DNA of 34,568 nucleotides. Origin: Phycisphaerae bacterium (GTDB lineage: Bacteria > Planctomycetota > Phycisphaerae > JAAYCJ01). A program made the translations under genes and the position numbers. How positions within the stretch are numbered: the first letter of the stretch is position 1; each line of letters opens with the position of its first letter. The DNA is taken from positions 1-34,568 of the forward strand of contig JAAYCJ010000248.1 of assembly GCA_012729815.1 (NCBI GenBank), given 5' to 3'. Of this stretch, positions 33,889 to 34,568 are shown piece by piece. The notes beneath the pieces were generated by a model that was not told the origin of the DNA, did not search any database, and saw nothing but the letters and a program-made list of their open reading frames with translations.

Positions 33889-34568
33889 AGTGATGCAGTA
33901 TTCCTTCGAATGGACGGGTCTTTCGCCAACTCGGTCACGTACCGGTGGGCCAGGCGGGCCGGCTCCGGCAGCCGGTAACGCGGACTCAACGCCAGCACCA
34001 GCTCGATGCACTCCGCCAGCGTGATCCGGTTGCCGATCGACACGTACAGCGGCTTGACCCGGTCCCGCGTCCGAACCACCGCCCCGACCACCCGCTCGCC
34101 GTAAACCAGATCGACGTGCGAACCACGCTCCGGCGGCAATTCGCCCGCCGGCTGTCCGACCAACCGGCTCTTGGCGCAGCCGATCGTCGGATAATCCAGC
34201 ACCACGCCCACGTGCGCGGCAATCCCCAAAAACCGCGGATGCGCGATGCCCTGACCGTCGATCAAAAAGACATCCGGCCGCTGCGAAAGCTTCTCCACCG
34301 CCTCAATCACGCTCGGCGCCTCGCGAAACGACAGATACCCCGGCACGTACGGCACCCGGACCCGCCCGTACGCATACCGGCGCTCCAGCACCGTCCGGTC
34401 CGCGATCCGGTACAACACCACGCCCGTCACCATGTGCGTCGGACGACGCGGCGGACCCCAAAAACCCGAATCGACCGCCGCCACCGTCCGCGGCTCGCCC
34501 GCCAGCCGCTCCGAGACCACCCGCCCGGCCAACTCCTTCTGAATCCGCGCCGCCTCCTTCAAATCCGT
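33885..34568 (-). CDS. nfi: Endonuclease V (5' end beyond window edge)
   Basis: The reading frame covers at least 227 residues and is still open at the window edge, so the true start probably lies outside; a TTG at 34562 is a poor alternative. Endonuclease V cuts the second phosphodiester bond 3' of deaminated bases such as inosine in DNA (or RNA). Motifs are AAVDSGFW (catalytic Asp near residue 31 from 34562), PYVPGYLSFRE (the wedge segment PYIPG-LSFRE), LIDGQGIAHPR (second catalytic Asp) and DYPTIGCAKSRLVG, and the C-terminal YRLPEPARLAHR tail matches the family. It is followed by, and overlaps, the enolase-superfamily gene. Confidence 0.94.
   Translation of the reverse strand, partial: TDLKEAARIQKELAGRVVSERLAGEPRTVAAVDSGFWGPPRRPTHMVTGVVLYRIADRTVLERRYAYGRVRVPYVPGYLSFREAPSVIEAVEKLSQRPDVFLIDGQGIAHPRFLGIAAHVGVVLDYPTIGCAKSRLVGQPAGELPPERGSHVDLVYGERVVGAVVRTRDRVKPLYVSIGNRITLAECIELVLALSPRYRLPEPARLAHRYVTELAKDPSIRRNTASL

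Overview
This is a GC-rich bacterial chromosome segment. It carries densely packed single-copy housekeeping genes, with no insertion sequence, prophage, CRISPR array, tRNA or rRNA that I can see. Several features point to a Gram-negative member of the PVC group, most likely Planctomycetota (perhaps Phycisphaerae-like): lipoproteins, menaquinone synthesis by the futalosine route, a membrane anti-sigma-like protein whose C-terminal part looks like the planctomycete pseudopilin (H-X9-DG) proteins, LutABC and several sugar enzymes. The taxonomy is inference; no marker here is decisive.

Layout, left to right. (1) 1-6544: a GH38 alpha-mannosidase (minus, running off the left edge), D-3-phosphoglycerate dehydrogenase serA (minus), the Holliday-junction-resolvase-like yqgF/ruvX (plus) and a GH130 mannoside phosphorylase (plus). 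(2) 6603-9770: a small membrane protein and the lactate-utilisation operon lutABC. (3) 9789-12412: a Cof-type HAD phosphatase, a zinc-ribbon protein of unknown function, a small exported protein and an HU/IHF-type protein with an extra tail. (4) 12684-14283: an ECF sigma factor overlapping its putative membrane anti-sigma partner. (5) 14539-16382: mqnA-mqnC of the futalosine pathway. (6) 16404-20932: a large CHASE4-HAMP-PAS-PAS hybrid histidine kinase and a YbdG-type mechanosensitive channel. (7) 20990-22738: a PAP2 phosphatase and two unusual low-complexity exported proteins, one almost entirely Asp/Tyr/Glu/Trp and one lipoprotein with a recent in-frame duplication. (8) 22997-25724: an amidohydrolase that may be the aminodeoxyfutalosine deaminase of the same menaquinone pathway, a Gfo/Idh/MocA oxidoreductase and a 61-residue exported peptide followed by a strong terminator. 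(9) 25843-27488: two adjacent, probably paralogous multi-pass membrane proteins. (10) 27727-34568: ftsK, rplU, ispD, a PIN-TRAM membrane protein, an enolase-superfamily enzyme and endonuclease V (running off the right edge).

Two functional groups stand out. Menaquinone synthesis has MqnA, MqnC and possibly a deaminase. Respiratory lactate oxidation (LutABC) could feed electrons into that quinone pool. The two mannose enzymes could act in sequence on mannose-containing glycans, but they sit on opposite strands.

The most unusual material is the pair of low-complexity exported proteins at 21896-22738, the anti-sigma/pseudopilin fusion at 12684-13700, and a 22-bp-spaced direct repeat upstream of the rplU promoter. 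I do not see a clear multi-gene defence or mobile system. No gene-free stretch exceeds about 300 bases; the longest (12413-12683, 22739-22996, 14284-14538, 19431-19681, 27489-27726, 11306-11519) hold at most promoters and small inverted repeats, described below where visible.
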